Shown in pieces: positions 7,971-16,262 of a stretch of 42,621 bases of DNA (position 1 is its first letter; each line of letters opens with the position of its first letter). The DNA is taken from assembly GCF_012515855.1 (NCBI RefSeq), contig NZ_JAAYXO010000085.1:1-42621 (forward strand), written 5' to 3'. The notes under the pieces are model-generated. The model was not told the origin of the DNA. It did no database searches and saw only the letters and a list, made by a program, of their open reading frames with translations. A program made the translations under genes and the position numbers. Origin of the DNA: Gordonia sp. (in: high G+C Gram-positive bacteria). GTDB lineage: Bacteria; Actinomycetota; Actinomycetes; Mycobacteriales; Mycobacteriaceae.

Positions 7971-8879
7971 TCAGCTGATGCCGAACAGCTTCGAGGCGTT
8001 GTCGTGGAAGACGGCGCGCAGCCAGTCGTCGCCGAACCCGAGACGCGCGCACGCGTCGAGGGCGTGCGTGTACCCGTAGGGAATGTTCGGGAAGTCGCTG
8101 CCGAAGAGGACCTTCTCGCCGAGGTCGCCGAGCCGCTTCATCAGGTCCTTCGGGAAGGGAGCGCCCTCCTCGGAGAAATCGGTGAACGACATCGTGGTGT
8201 CGAGCCGGACGTTGTCGAAGCGCTCGGCGAAGTCGAGGAACTCCGCGTACTCGGGCATCCCCATGTGCGCGACGATCAGCGGCAGCCGAGGGAAGCGATC
8301 GAGGAGCGTCGCGATGCGGTCGGGTCCGGTGAACTCACCCGGCGCCGGGCCGGATCCACAGTGGATCACCACCGGGATCTGGGCGTCGTCGATCTGCCCC
8401 CACACTCCGTCGAGCAGGGGATCGATCGGCGAGTACGCCCCGACCTGGATGTGTGACTTGAAGATCGCCGCGCCGGCTTCGATGGCCTCGGCGACGTACT
8501 CGGTCGCGCCCTCCTCCGGATAGAAGGTCGCCGTCTGCAGGCAGTCCGGGTGTTCGGCGGCGAACTCGATGCCCCACCCGTTGAGCCACTTCGCCATGTC
8601 TGGCTTGTGCGGGTAGATCATCGACGAGAACGCGCGCACGCCGAAGGACCGCAGCACCTCGACGCGCTTCTCCTCATCGGCGCGGTACGCGATGGGCCAT
8701 TCCCGGCCCAGCATCGGTCCCGCGGAATCGAAGTAGGCCCACACCTTGTCCATCACCGGACGCGGCATGAAGTGCGTGTGCACATCGATCAGGCCCGGCA
8801 GGCCGAGTTCCTGCCAGCGGCTGCGGACCGCGTCGGCCTCGGCGTCCGAGAAGGGCTTCACATCGTGATCGTCGCACAT
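7971..8879 (-). CDS. Amidohydrolase-family metal-dependent hydrolase
   Basis: A 302-aa TIM-barrel protein of the amidohydrolase 2 family, which includes decarboxylases and hydratases of aromatic acid routes. The metal-binding motif VHTHF is near residue 35. VVIHCGSG, LPLIVAHMG and VLFGSDFPN carry the later His and Asp positions of the family. The ATG at 8879 lies 7 bases from a TAGCGT box, which suggests a leaderless transcript. It is the first gene of a two-gene unit with the F420-type oxidoreductase. Hydrolase or decarboxylase activity cannot be told apart from the sequence. Confidence 0.85.
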   Translation of the reverse strand: MCDDHDVKPFSDAEADAVRSRWQELGLPGLIDVHTHFMPRPVMDKVWAYFDSAGPMLGREWPIAYRADEEKRVEVLRSFGVRAFSSMIYPHKPDMAKWLNGWGIEFAAEHPDCLQTATFYPEEGATEYVAEAIEAGAAIFKSHIQVGAYSPIDPLLDGVWGQIDDAQIPVVIHCGSGPAPGEFTGPDRIATLLDRFPRLPLIVAHMGMPEYAEFLDFAERFDNVRLDTTMSFTDFSEEGAPFPKDLMKRLGDLGEKVLFGSDFPNIPYGYTHALDACARLGFGDDWLRAVFHDNASKLFGIS

Positions 8880-8886
8880 GGACCCG

Positions 8887-8892
8887 ACGCTA
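8887..8892 (-). promoter_or_regulatory. -10 box of leaderless amidohydrolase gene
   Basis: TAGCGT on the minus strand, 7 bases before the ATG at 8879, with no ribosome-binding site between. It fits the TANNNT -10 box of mycobacterial-type sigma factors, placing the transcript start at the start codon. Confidence 0.55.
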
Positions 8893-8954
8893 CCTGTGGG
8901 ACGAAACGCCGTCCGCGGAACCCCTGAACGAGTGCTTACTCGGGGGCCCCGGGC

Positions 8955-9617
8955 CTACTCGGACAGCTCGGCCCGGAGGCGTTTGATCTCCTCGTGGCGG
9001 GGATGATTCGCCGGCGAGATCATGATGCCCTCGGCCACCACCGTGGGGCCTTCGGCGTCGCAGAGCTCCGCGCGAGCGAAGAACTTGCGGCCCTCGTTCC
9101 CGGTGGTCACCGCGTTGAGGCTCAGCGGGCCGAGCGGCGTCGGGCGCAGGTACTTCACCGTCAGCGTGCCGGTGAAGCAGGGCGTTCCGTTGCCGACGCT
9201 CACCGCCTCGCCGAGCAACTGATCGAGAAGCATCGCCGACACGCCGCCGTGCACCAGCCCGGCGGGACCCTCGTACGCGGCGCCGAGAGTCACCTCGCTG
9301 GTCGCGCTGCCGTCCGGGTGGTGCTCGATCCGGAGCGGCGGCGCGATGGCGTTGCGCGCCCCGACCGCCGCGTTCCCGTACGGCATGCCGTGCAGGGTCT
9401 TGGTGAACGGAACGCCGTAGCTGCCCGGCTTCTGCTGCTCGCGCAGCGACTCCACGACGGCCTCGATCTGCTCGCGGGCAGCGTTCAGACGGTCGTCGTC
9501 CACCTCGGTGCGGATCACCGCATCGATGAGTTCGCGCACCGAGTTCGCGAGGGGCTCGACGACGCTGAGCTCCTGTTCGATCTCCGCGTCGGTCATGTCG
9601 GTCAGTCGGAAGTCCAT
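8955..9617 (-). CDS. PaaI-family hotdog thioesterase
   Basis: A 220-aa protein with a C-terminal hotdog domain. GPAGLVHGGVSAMLLDQLLGEAV near residue 135 carries the HGG motif of 4HBT/PaaI acyl-CoA thioesterases. Before it is a charged helical segment of about 80 residues. It probably hydrolyses an acyl- or aroyl-CoA in the cytoplasm. The ATG at 9617 is preceded at 6 bases by TAAGGT (9624-9629), so the transcript is probably leaderless and independent of the CMD gene upstream, despite the 48-base gap. Confidence 0.85.
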   Translation of the reverse strand: MDFRLTDMTDAEIEQELSVVEPLANSVRELIDAVIRTEVDDDRLNAAREQIEAVVESLREQQKPGSYGVPFTKTLHGMPYGNAAVGARNAIAPPLRIEHHPDGSATSEVTLGAAYEGPAGLVHGGVSAMLLDQLLGEAVSVGNGTPCFTGTLTVKYLRPTPLGPLSLNAVTTGNEGRKFFARAELCDAEGPTVVAEGIMISPANHPRHEEIKRLRAELSE

Positions 9618-9623
9618 GCGGTC

Positions 9624-9629
9624 ACCTTA
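9624..9629 (-). promoter_or_regulatory. -10 box of leaderless thioesterase gene
   Basis: TAAGGT on the minus strand ends 6 bases before the ATG at 9617, with no Shine-Dalgarno sequence between. It matches TANNNT. Confidence 0.5.
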
Positions 9630-9665
9630 CGAGTCCGGGTGGTCGGCGACGATTGCACGCTGTGG

Positions 9666-10064
9666 TCACTGCACAGACTTGCGGTGCTTCTTGATCTGCT
9701 CACCGAACATCATCGTCATCTTGGTCCCGAGCGGCCAGCCGACGTAGTAGCAGAGGAACAGGCCGATCTCGTTCAGCTCCTCGGGCGTGAGTTCGCCGTT
9801 GCCCAGGGCGGCGCCCGCTTGGATCTCGGCGATGTCGACCTGTCCGTTCGCGGCGAGGGCGCCCAGTAGCAGCAGCCGACGGTCGCGGTGGGTGAGGCCT
9901 TCGCGGCTCCACACCTCGCCGAAGACCTGATCGGCGGTGTGCGCGAAGAAGTCGCCGGGACCGTCGGCCATCTCCCATCCGTAGACCTCGGACATCGTCT
10001 TCAGGCCCTTGCGGCGCTGGTCGGTCATCGGTGACGCGTCGTCACCGGGCTGTTGGGAAGTCAT
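9666..10064 (-). CDS. Carboxymuconolactone decarboxylase-family protein
   Basis: A 132-aa all-helical protein of the CMD/AhpD superfamily: SREGLTHRDRRLLLLGALAA near residue 54 and LTPEELNEIGLFLCYYVGWP near residue 91 are the usual two-helix signature. The CxxC of AhpD peroxidoredoxins is absent, so a decarboxylase-like or unknown role fits better. Its ATG overlaps the stop of the upstream dehydrogenase (ATGA). The same order (SDR, hydroxyisobutyrate dehydrogenase-like, CMD) occurs at Rv0769-Rv0771 of M. tuberculosis, beside the cyp51 genes. Confidence 0.85.
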   Translation of the reverse strand: MTSQQPGDDASPMTDQRRKGLKTMSEVYGWEMADGPGDFFAHTADQVFGEVWSREGLTHRDRRLLLLGALAANGQVDIAEIQAGAALGNGELTPEELNEIGLFLCYYVGWPLGTKMTMMFGEQIKKHRKSVQ

Positions 10065-10927
10065 GAGGCTCCTTGACTGGTGTGGGGCACGCCGAGTCCG
10101 GCGGCCAGGTCGATGCGGGCTCGACGACCCAGGGGGAGGTCGACGCCCAGATGGTCGGCGAGGTCGAGTGCGAGACCGAGATCCTTCTCGCCGAGACTGC
10201 GGACGTGGGTGAAGACGCCGTACCAGAAGTCGTCGGGATCGATGGCCGCGGTGGTGTCGCGCAGCATGATGGCGCCCGCTCCGCCGGTGATCGCATCGGT
10301 GTGGCGCACCACCTTGCCGAGTTTGGCGATGTCGATGCCCGCGGCCTCGGCCAGTCGGGACGCCTCGGCGGTGGCGGCGAACGAGACGAAGTGGAGCAGG
10401 TTCCGTGCCAGCTTCATCCGCGTTCCGTCGCCGGCTTTCTCGCCTGCGTGGACGATCATGTCGCCTGCGGGAGCGAGTGCGGTCTTGGCTTGCTGGTAAG
10501 CGGCGCGGTCGCCGCCGATCATGATGGCGAGGCGCCCCTGCTGGGCGCCGGGCGCTCCCCCGGAGATGGGCGCGTCGAGCAGGATCACGTTCTGCTCGGC
10601 GCAGACGACCGCCTGCTCCGCGGCGGTCTCCGGCGAGATGGTGGAATGCACGGCGATCAACGCTCCGGGCGCCAGGTGGGGGAGCAACTCGCCGACGACG
10701 TCGCGCACTTGCTGGTCGTCGCGCACACAGATGCTGACGAGATCGCTGGACCGGGCGAGGTCGGCGATGCTCCCGGCCGCGGTCGCGCCCGCCGCCACCA
10801 GTGTGGCGACGGCCTCTGTGGCGACGTCGAAGACGGTGATCGGGCCGGCCTCGGCGAGTCGCCCGGCCATCGGACCGCCGATGTTTCCCAGCCCGATGTA
10901 ACCGAGGCGCAGAGGGGTGTCCGTCAT
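10061..10927 (-). CDS. 3-hydroxyisobutyrate dehydrogenase-like NAD(P)-dependent oxidoreductase
   Basis: A 288-aa beta-hydroxyacid dehydrogenase. The N-terminal Rossmann motif is YIGLGNIGGPMAGRL and the substrate loop is DAPISGGAPGAQQG near residue 115. The catalytic Lys is in GDGTRMKLARNLL near residue 165. It oxidises a beta-hydroxy acid or reduces the matching semialdehyde. The frame is open far upstream, but the ATG at 10927 overlaps the SDR stop (ATGA) and gives the family N-terminus. It corresponds by order and type to Rv0770. Confidence 0.88.
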   Translation of the reverse strand: MTDTPLRLGYIGLGNIGGPMAGRLAEAGPITVFDVATEAVATLVAAGATAAGSIADLARSSDLVSICVRDDQQVRDVVGELLPHLAPGALIAVHSTISPETAAEQAVVCAEQNVILLDAPISGGAPGAQQGRLAIMIGGDRAAYQQAKTALAPAGDMIVHAGEKAGDGTRMKLARNLLHFVSFAATAEASRLAEAAGIDIAKLGKVVRHTDAITGGAGAIMLRDTTAAIDPDDFWYGVFTHVRSLGEKDLGLALDLADHLGVDLPLGRRARIDLAAGLGVPHTSQGAS

Positions 10928-11655
10928 GAACGGATCACCTGACCGCCGTCGACGTTGAAGATCTGCCCGGTGATCCACGACGCCTCGTCCGACAGCAGGA
11001 ACAGGCACATGCCGACGAGATCTTCCGGCGTGCCCATCCGGCCCATCGGCAGCTTCGACACCATGTCCTTGACGATCTCGGTGGGCGTGGTGGACCGCGT
11101 CGCCTCGGTGTCGATGGGGCCCGGCGCGATGGCGTTGATGCGGATCCGCTGGCCGCCGAGTTCCACGGCTAGCTGCTGGGTGAGGCCGTTGACGCCGACC
11201 TTCGCCAGTCCGTAGAAGCCGCTGTACACCCAGGCCGCGGTCGACGACTGGTTGACGATGGCACCCCCGTGCCGCATGTGGGTGTAGCAGGCGCGGGTCA
11301 CGTTCAGTGCGCCGTCGAGGTTCACGCTCATGAACTTCTTGTAGTAGTCCCACGGCACGGTGGTGAGGAAGTCGAGCTTCATGCCGCCGTAGATGGCGGC
11401 GTTGTTGACGAGCGCGTCGATCTTGCCGCGCTCATCGACGACGGCCTTGGCCAGCGCTGCCGCGGAGTCGGGGTCGGCGACGTCGGTGTGCACGTACATC
11501 CCGCCGATCGAGTCGGCGACCGCCCGGCCGGCCTCGTCGTTGACGTCGGCGATCACGACGTACGCGCCCTCGGCCGCGAGCGCGCGCGCATAAGCCTCGC
11601 CGATCCCGCCTGCCGCGCCGGTGACGATCGCGGTCTTGCCTTCGAATCTGTTCAT
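10924..11655 (-). CDS. SDR-family oxidoreductase
   Basis: A 243-aa classical short-chain dehydrogenase. TGAAGGIGEAYARAL near residue 12 binds NAD(P), NNAAIYGG follows, and the catalytic Ser and YGLAK (YxxxK) lie near residues 138-156. The C-terminus GQIFNVDGGQVIRS is typical. I start it at the ATG at 11655 (AGAGGA upstream); the longer open frame runs into a hairpin repeat. It heads a three-gene unit with the dehydrogenase and CMD genes and corresponds to Rv0769. The substrate is probably an alcohol made by the neighbouring P450s, by inference from context. Confidence 0.9.
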   Translation of the reverse strand: MNRFEGKTAIVTGAAGGIGEAYARALAAEGAYVVIADVNDEAGRAVADSIGGMYVHTDVADPDSAAALAKAVVDERGKIDALVNNAAIYGGMKLDFLTTVPWDYYKKFMSVNLDGALNVTRACYTHMRHGGAIVNQSSTAAWVYSGFYGLAKVGVNGLTQQLAVELGGQRIRINAIAPGPIDTEATRSTTPTEIVKDMVSKLPMGRMGTPEDLVGMCLFLLSDEASWITGQIFNVDGGQVIRS

Positions 11656-11698
11656 GTCTTCCTCTTTCTGTGGGTGTGTGGTTTTTGGGCGGGTGTCC

Positions 11699-11809
11699 GC
11701 CGGTTGTGCGGGGCTCGGGCTGCGTTGCCTCGACAGTCCTCGCTCCTCGGCTAGCGCCTCGTCCCTGCGGAGAGCTCGGCAATCACAGCCCGAGCCCCGC
11801 ACAACCGGC
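11699..11809 (+). repeat. Stem-loop repeat, copy 1 (conserved core, private stem)
   Basis: Bases 11699-11722 are perfectly complementary to 11786-11809 (24 bp). The stem continues as TTGCC/GGCAA at 11725-11729 and 11778-11782. The enclosed core (about 11730-11777) holds TCCTCGGCTAGCGCCTCG and CTGCGGAGAGCTC, which recur almost unchanged in two other copies whose stems differ. It lies 43 bases upstream of the SDR start in the 394-base gap 11656-12049. The rest of that gap holds copy 2 and five or so scattered CGAAAC motifs, and no gene. Confidence 0.9.
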
Positions 11810-11916
11810 TGCTTCGCGACCACCTGCCGAATCGACATACAGCGGCTGGGATCGCAACTGCCAACGAAACGAACGGACTACGAAGCGGGGAGCGAAACGA
11901 GCGAAGCAACGAAACA

Positions 11917-12012
11917 GGGGGTGGGCGGGATGGTTGCGACGAGCTCTCCGCAGCGACGAGGCGCTAGCCGAGGAGCGAGGACTGCCGAGGAGTAACCATC
12001 CCGCCCACCCCC
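11917..12012 (-). repeat. Stem-loop repeat, copy 2 (inverted core orientation)
   Basis: Bases 11917-11935 (GGGGGTGGGCGGGATGGTT) are the exact reverse complement of 11994-12012. The core 11936-11993 is, on the minus strand, nearly identical to that of copy 1: CAGTCCTCGCTCCTCGGC, then TAGCGCCTCGTC, then CTGCGGAGAGCTCG. The stem shares little with the other copies beyond being G-rich on the 5' side of the core. It begins 37 bases after the stop of the aldehyde dehydrogenase gene, where it could act as a terminator or processing site. Confidence 0.9.
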
Positions 12013-12049
12013 GGGCAACAAGGAACCGAAACGCAACAAACGAAACGAA

Positions 12050-13546
12050 TCACAAGACAGGCACGGCAACAGCCTTGGTATCGAGATACTCGGAGAACCC
12101 AGCCATCCCCATCTCACGCCCGATCCCCGATTGCTTGACGCCGCCGAACGGCACGTCGGCGGAGTACCAGATGCCGCCGTTGACCCCCATGGTTCCGGTG
12201 CGGACGCCGTCGACGACGGCGTTGATGCGGTCGGGATCGGTGCCCCAGACCGCGCCGGAGAGGCCGTAGGGCGAGTCGTTGGCGATGTTGATCGCGTCCT
12301 GATCGCCGTCGTGCGGAAGGATCACGAGCACCGGCCCGAAGATCTCTTCCTGGGCCACCCGCGCGGAGTTCTCGAGGCCGGAGATGAGAGTCGGTTCGAC
12401 GAAAAAGCCGCGGTCGTGTGCGCCGGGACGACCACCGCCGGTCTCGATGACGCCGCCTTCGTCGCGCGCGAGTTGGATGTAGCCCTCCACGCGTTCGCGT
12501 TGGCGTGCGGAGATCAGCGGACCGCAGATGGTTCCCGGTTTGGTCGGATCGTCGGCGGCGAGGCCTGCCATGGCGTTCTTAGTGAGGGTGATCGCTTCGG
12601 CGAGGTTCTCACGCGGGACCAGCAGCCGGGTGGTGATGGCGCAGCCCTGGCCGGCGTGGGTCACGACGGAGAATGCGGCCATGTTGCAGGCGGCGGCGAG
12701 GTCGGCGTCGTCGAGCACGATGAACGCCGACTTGCCGCCGAGTTCCAGGAACACCTTCTTGAGGGTCGGTGCGGCGGCCGCCATCACGGCGCGGCCGGTC
12801 GCGGTGGAGCCGGTGAACGAGACCAGGTCGACACGGGGGTCGGTCGAGAGTTGTGCGCCGAGGCCGTGGTCGGTGGAGGTCACGATGTTGATGACGCCGG
12901 GCGGGAAGTCGGTCTCCTCCGCGATCACCTTGCCGACCAGCGCGGCGCTCCACGGGGTGTCGGGCGCGGGTTTGAGGACGACGGTGCAGCCGGCGGCGAG
13001 CGCGGGACCGATCTTGGCGAAGTTGATCTGGTGCGGGAAGTTCCACGGGGTGATGGCGCCGACCACACCGACCGCTTCGGAGCGCAGTTCGCGGCGGTTC
13101 TTGATTCCCATCGGGCTGGCCTCGCCGAGGTCGACGGTCCAGGTGTGGTTCTCGGCGAGGTCGGCGAAGTACCCGAGGTCGGTGATCGGTCCGACGAGCT
13201 GGGGGCCGTGGGTGAGGAAGCTGGGGCAGCCGACTTCGGCGACGGTCAGCTCGCGCAGTTCGTCGGTGTGCGCGAGGAGGGCGTCCCGGAGTTGACGCAG
13301 GCAGTGGGCTCGGAAGGCGTGGTCGCGTGACCAGTCGGTGTGGTCGAAGGCGCGGCGGGCGGCCGCGATGGCCGCGTCCATGTCGGCGGCGGTGGCCTCG
13401 GCGGCCTGGCCGATCACCTCTTCGGTCGCCGGGTTGATCACGTCGAAGGTTCCGCCGGATCCGGGGATCAGAGCGCCGTCGACCAGGAGGTCGCTGGCGA
13501 TCGCAGGGCGGAGTGGCTTGGGTGGGGCGGTGGCTGGTCGAGTCAT
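12050..13546 (-). CDS. Aldehyde dehydrogenase (Rv0768/AldA-like)
   Basis: A 498-aa NAD(P)-dependent aldehyde dehydrogenase. Visible are ITPWNFPHQINFAKIGPALAAG (first part, near residue 165), the cofactor motif VSFTGSTATGR, the general-base region LELGGKSAFIV near residue 265, and the catalytic Cys in GQGCAITTR at residue 302. It oxidises an aldehyde to the acid in the cytoplasm. Start ATG 13546 has GGAG 8 bases upstream; the longer open frame overlaps the divergent TetR gene. It is divergent from tetR-cyp123-cyp51 as in the mycobacterial locus, so it may handle a product of those P450s. Confidence 0.92.
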   Translation of the reverse strand: MTRPATAPPKPLRPAIASDLLVDGALIPGSGGTFDVINPATEEVIGQAAEATAADMDAAIAAARRAFDHTDWSRDHAFRAHCLRQLRDALLAHTDELRELTVAEVGCPSFLTHGPQLVGPITDLGYFADLAENHTWTVDLGEASPMGIKNRRELRSEAVGVVGAITPWNFPHQINFAKIGPALAAGCTVVLKPAPDTPWSAALVGKVIAEETDFPPGVINIVTSTDHGLGAQLSTDPRVDLVSFTGSTATGRAVMAAAAPTLKKVFLELGGKSAFIVLDDADLAAACNMAAFSVVTHAGQGCAITTRLLVPRENLAEAITLTKNAMAGLAADDPTKPGTICGPLISARQRERVEGYIQLARDEGGVIETGGGRPGAHDRGFFVEPTLISGLENSARVAQEEIFGPVLVILPHDGDQDAINIANDSPYGLSGAVWGTDPDRINAVVDGVRTGTMGVNGGIWYSADVPFGGVKQSGIGREMGMAGFSEYLDTKAVAVPVL

Positions 13547-13596
13547 TCTCGGAACTCCATCTGGACAAGTGTCTGGACTTCGATTCAACCGTAGAG

Positions 13597-13602
13597 TAGC
13601 GT
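13597..13602 (+). promoter_or_regulatory. -10 box of tetR/cyp51 operon, with nearby inverted repeat
   Basis: TAGCGT ends 7 bases before the ATG at 13610, fitting a leaderless transcript. Upstream, GACAAGTGTC (13564-13573, GACA/TGTC arms) lies within a direct repeat of TCTGGAC. It sits between the divergent aldehyde dehydrogenase and tetR starts, where a TetR operator would be expected. The operator call is weak. Confidence 0.4.
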
Positions 13603-13609
13603 GCGTCAC

Positions 13610-14200
13610 ATGTCCACTACCAATACGTCCGGGGTCGCGGTCGAATCCACTCGCCGACGCCTGAGCCCGCAGCAGGCAGAGAAGATCACCAAGATGGCCG
13701 ACGCGGCCGTCGAGATCCTCGCCGACGGTGGCTTCGACGCCCTCACGGTGCGCGACGTCGCCAAGCGCGCGGGGGTCGCCCCGGCCACCGCGTACACCTA
13801 CTTCAGCTCCAAGAGTCACCTGGTTGCGGAGGTGTTCTGGCGTCGATTGGCGGCCGGTGTTCCGGAGCCCGATCTCTCGCTTCCCGCCGCCGAGCGGGTG
13901 GCACAGGTGCTGCGCGGGGTGTCGATGGTGGTCGCGGGCGAGGGCCAGCTCGGCGGCGCGGTCACCGTCGCGCTGCTGGGCAGCGACCCGGACTCCGAAC
14001 ACCTCCGCTGGCGGATCGGTGGGTTCATCCACGATCGCCTCAGCGTGGCCGTCGGCACCGATCATCCGGATCACGAACGGGTGGTGGACGCCCTGCAGAT
14101 GCTCTACGCCGGCGGACTGGTGACCGCGGGAATGGGCCATCTGACCTACGAAGCCACGTCCGAGCGGCTGGTTGCAGCCGCCGCACTGTTGATGGGATGA
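13610..14200 (+). CDS. TetR-family transcriptional regulator (Rv0767c-like)
   Basis: A 196-aa regulator with the TetR helix-turn-helix LTVRDVAKRAGVAPATAYTYF near residues 42-62, followed by a helical ligand domain. I use ATG 13610 (MSTTNTSG) because it lies 7 bases after TAGCGT; an in-frame GTG at 13601 is the alternative. It is the first gene of the P450 operon: its TGA overlaps the ATG of the next gene. It faces the aldehyde dehydrogenase gene, and likely represses both sides. In M. tuberculosis a TetR gene (Rv0767c) has the same place next to cyp123. Confidence 0.9.
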   Translation: MSTTNTSGVAVESTRRRLSPQQAEKITKMADAAVEILADGGFDALTVRDVAKRAGVAPATAYTYFSSKSHLVAEVFWRRLAAGVPEPDLSLPAAERVAQVLRGVSMVVAGEGQLGGAVTVALLGSDPDSEHLRWRIGGFIHDRLSVAVGTDHPDHERVVDALQMLYAGGLVTAGMGHLTYEATSERLVAAAALLMG

Positions 14201-15462
14201 CGCACACGATGACAACCGTTGCCGACGGCATGCAGGGCTCGATTCCGTTCGACCCCTACGACTACGACTTCCACGAAGACCCGTACCCGACGTACGCGCG
14301 ATTGCGCGAGCAGGCGCCGGTGTACCGCAACACGGACGGCGACTTCTGGGCGCTGGCCCGGCACCACGACGTCACCGACGCCTTCCGCGACAACATCCGG
14401 CTGTCGAACAGCTGGGGCGTCTCGATGGACCCGGCGTCGTACAACGAGAACGCCGAGTACGCGATGAGCTTCCTCGCCATGGACGACCCCCGTCACCTGC
14501 GCCTGCGCAAGCTGGTCTCCAAGGGATTCACACCGCGCCGCGTCAGCGAGTTGGCGCCGCGGATCGAGGAACTGACCCGTCAGCACTGGGCGCGCTGTCT
14601 CGAGATGGGCGAGTTCGACTACGTCCACGACTTCGCCGGGCTGCTCCCGATGGACGTGGTCTCCGAGCTCCTCGGGGTGGGTCCCAACGACCGCGCCTAC
14701 CTGCGCACGCAGTCGGATCTGCTGATCCACCGCGAAGAAGGCGTCACCGACGTGCCCCAGGCGGCGATCACCGCCTACCTCGAGCTGCACCGCTACTACA
14801 CCGACCTCATCGCCGACCGTCGCAACAATCTCGGCGACGACCTGGTCTCGGCGCTCATCGGCGCCGAGATCCGCGACGACGACGGCGAGCTCACGATGAT
14901 GAGCGACCAGGAGATCATCGGCTTCATGATGCTGATGGTGGTCGCGGGCAATGAGACCACCACCAAGCTCCTGGCCAACTCCGTGTACTGGGCGCACCGC
15001 AGCCACGACCAGCTGGCGCAGATCCTGTCCGCGGTGGGCGACGGCGCCGACGCGGTGGAGAGCGTGCAGGACTGGGTGCAGGAGACGCTGCGCTACGACA
15101 CCTCCACCCAGATGCTGCTGCGACGAGTGGTCGAGGACGTCGAGTACGGCGGCTTCACCATTCCGGCCGGCGATCGGGTGCTGCTGCTGATCGGCTCGGC
15201 CAACCGCGACGAAGAAGTCTTCGGCCCCGACGCCGATCGGTACCGAATCGGTCGCGACAGCGATCGCACGATCCTCTCGTTCGGGCTCGGCACGCACTTC
15301 TGCCTGGGCGCACACCTCGCGCGACTCGAAGCGGAGCTCGGGCTCGCTGAGATCGCACGCACAGTGTCCGACTTCGAGGTCGATCTCGAGGCGGCGGAAC
15401 GGGTCCACTCGGTCAACGTCCGCGGCTTCGCCTCCCTCCCGATGAAAGTGCAGGCTCGATGA
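14197..15462 (+). CDS. cyp123: Cytochrome P450, CYP123 type
   Basis: A 421-aa soluble bacterial P450. Helix I AGNETTT is near residue 250, the ExxR motif is ETLR near residue 298, and the heme loop FGLGTHFCLGAH puts the proximal Cys at residue 369. The N-terminal stretch DPYDYDFHEDPYPTYARLR and the segment GNETTTKLLANSVYWA agree with my memory of mycobacterial CYP123 (Rv0766c), and the gene order agrees too. It takes electrons from a ferredoxin, probably the one encoded at 17644. The natural substrate of CYP123 is not established. Translation is coupled to tetR through ATGA. Confidence 0.9.
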   Translation: MTHTMTTVADGMQGSIPFDPYDYDFHEDPYPTYARLREQAPVYRNTDGDFWALARHHDVTDAFRDNIRLSNSWGVSMDPASYNENAEYAMSFLAMDDPRHLRLRKLVSKGFTPRRVSELAPRIEELTRQHWARCLEMGEFDYVHDFAGLLPMDVVSELLGVGPNDRAYLRTQSDLLIHREEGVTDVPQAAITAYLELHRYYTDLIADRRNNLGDDLVSALIGAEIRDDDGELTMMSDQEIIGFMMLMVVAGNETTTKLLANSVYWAHRSHDQLAQILSAVGDGADAVESVQDWVQETLRYDTSTQMLLRRVVEDVEYGGFTIPAGDRVLLLIGSANRDEEVFGPDADRYRIGRDSDRTILSFGLGTHFCLGAHLARLEAELGLAEIARTVSDFEVDLEAAERVHSVNVRGFASLPMKVQAR

Positions 15463-16262
15463 AGTTCCAACCCCATCCCGAACGCCGTCCGACCCTGGTC
15501 GCCGGCGCCTCCTCCGGCATCGGTGAAGCGACCGCCCGCGCCCTCGGTGCGGCCGGATATCCGGTGGCACTCGGCGCGCGGCGCGTGGAGAAGTGCGCCG
15601 AGATCGCCGCGCAGATCGTCGCCGACGGCGGCGAGGCCGTCGCGGTCGCGCTCGACGTGACCGACGACGAGTCGGTGCGCGCCGCCGTCGCCGCGGCCGA
15701 AGCGGCACTCGGTCCGCTCGAAGTGGTGGTGACCGGGGCGGGCGATCTGCAGATCGGCCTCGCACACGAGATGCCGGTCGCGGAGTGGGCGGCGCAGATC
15801 GACGTGCACCTGGTCGGCGCCTATCGCGTCTACCGCGCGGTGGCCCCGGCGATGATCGAGCGTCGTCGCGGCGACATCGTCTTCATCAGCTCCGACGTCG
15901 TCGCCAATCCGCGCCCGTGGTCGTCGGCGTATGTCGCCGCCAAGTTCGGCATCGAAGGTCTGGCCACCACCATCGGGATGGAACTCGAGGGCACCGGCGT
16001 GCGGTCGGGTCTGGTCCGCCCCGGTCAGACCCTCACCGGCATGGGAATGAACCTCGACCAGAAGCAGACCGAGTCGATGCTGAACGACTGGATCAAGTTC
16101 GGCCTCGCTCGCCACGGCCACTTCCTCCGGCCCGAGAATCTCGCCGCCGCCGTGATGGCGATGGTCTCGATGCCGCCCGGCGCGCACATGCGCTCGGTGG
16201 ACGTCGAAGCCGAAGGCAAACTCATCGCACCGACTCCCCAGAACGAAGGAGCCCCAGCATGA
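15459..16262 (+). CDS. SDR-family oxidoreductase between the two P450 genes (Rv0765c-like)
   Basis: A 267-aa short-chain dehydrogenase. GASSGIGEATARALG near residue 17 is the NAD(P) motif, and FISSDV followed by YVAAK near residue 150 gives the catalytic Ser, Tyr and Lys. The usual NNAG is replaced by TGAG. It overlaps the stop of the P450 before it and the start of cyp51 after it (ATGA on both sides), so it is translated as part of the operon. An alcohol or ketone intermediate of the P450 reactions is a plausible substrate, by inference. Confidence 0.88.
   Translation: MKFQPHPERRPTLVAGASSGIGEATARALGAAGYPVALGARRVEKCAEIAAQIVADGGEAVAVALDVTDDESVRAAVAAAEAALGPLEVVVTGAGDLQIGLAHEMPVAEWAAQIDVHLVGAYRVYRAVAPAMIERRRGDIVFISSDVVANPRPWSSAYVAAKFGIEGLATTIGMELEGTGVRSGLVRPGQTLTGMGMNLDQKQTESMLNDWIKFGLARHGHFLRPENLAAAVMAMVSMPPGAHMRSVDVEAEGKLIAPTPQNEGAPA

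Noticed and set aside
11699-12012. The two hairpins as terminal inverted repeats of one mobile element
   Set aside because: The outer arms of the two elements differ; each hairpin is complete by itself and nothing coding lies between them.
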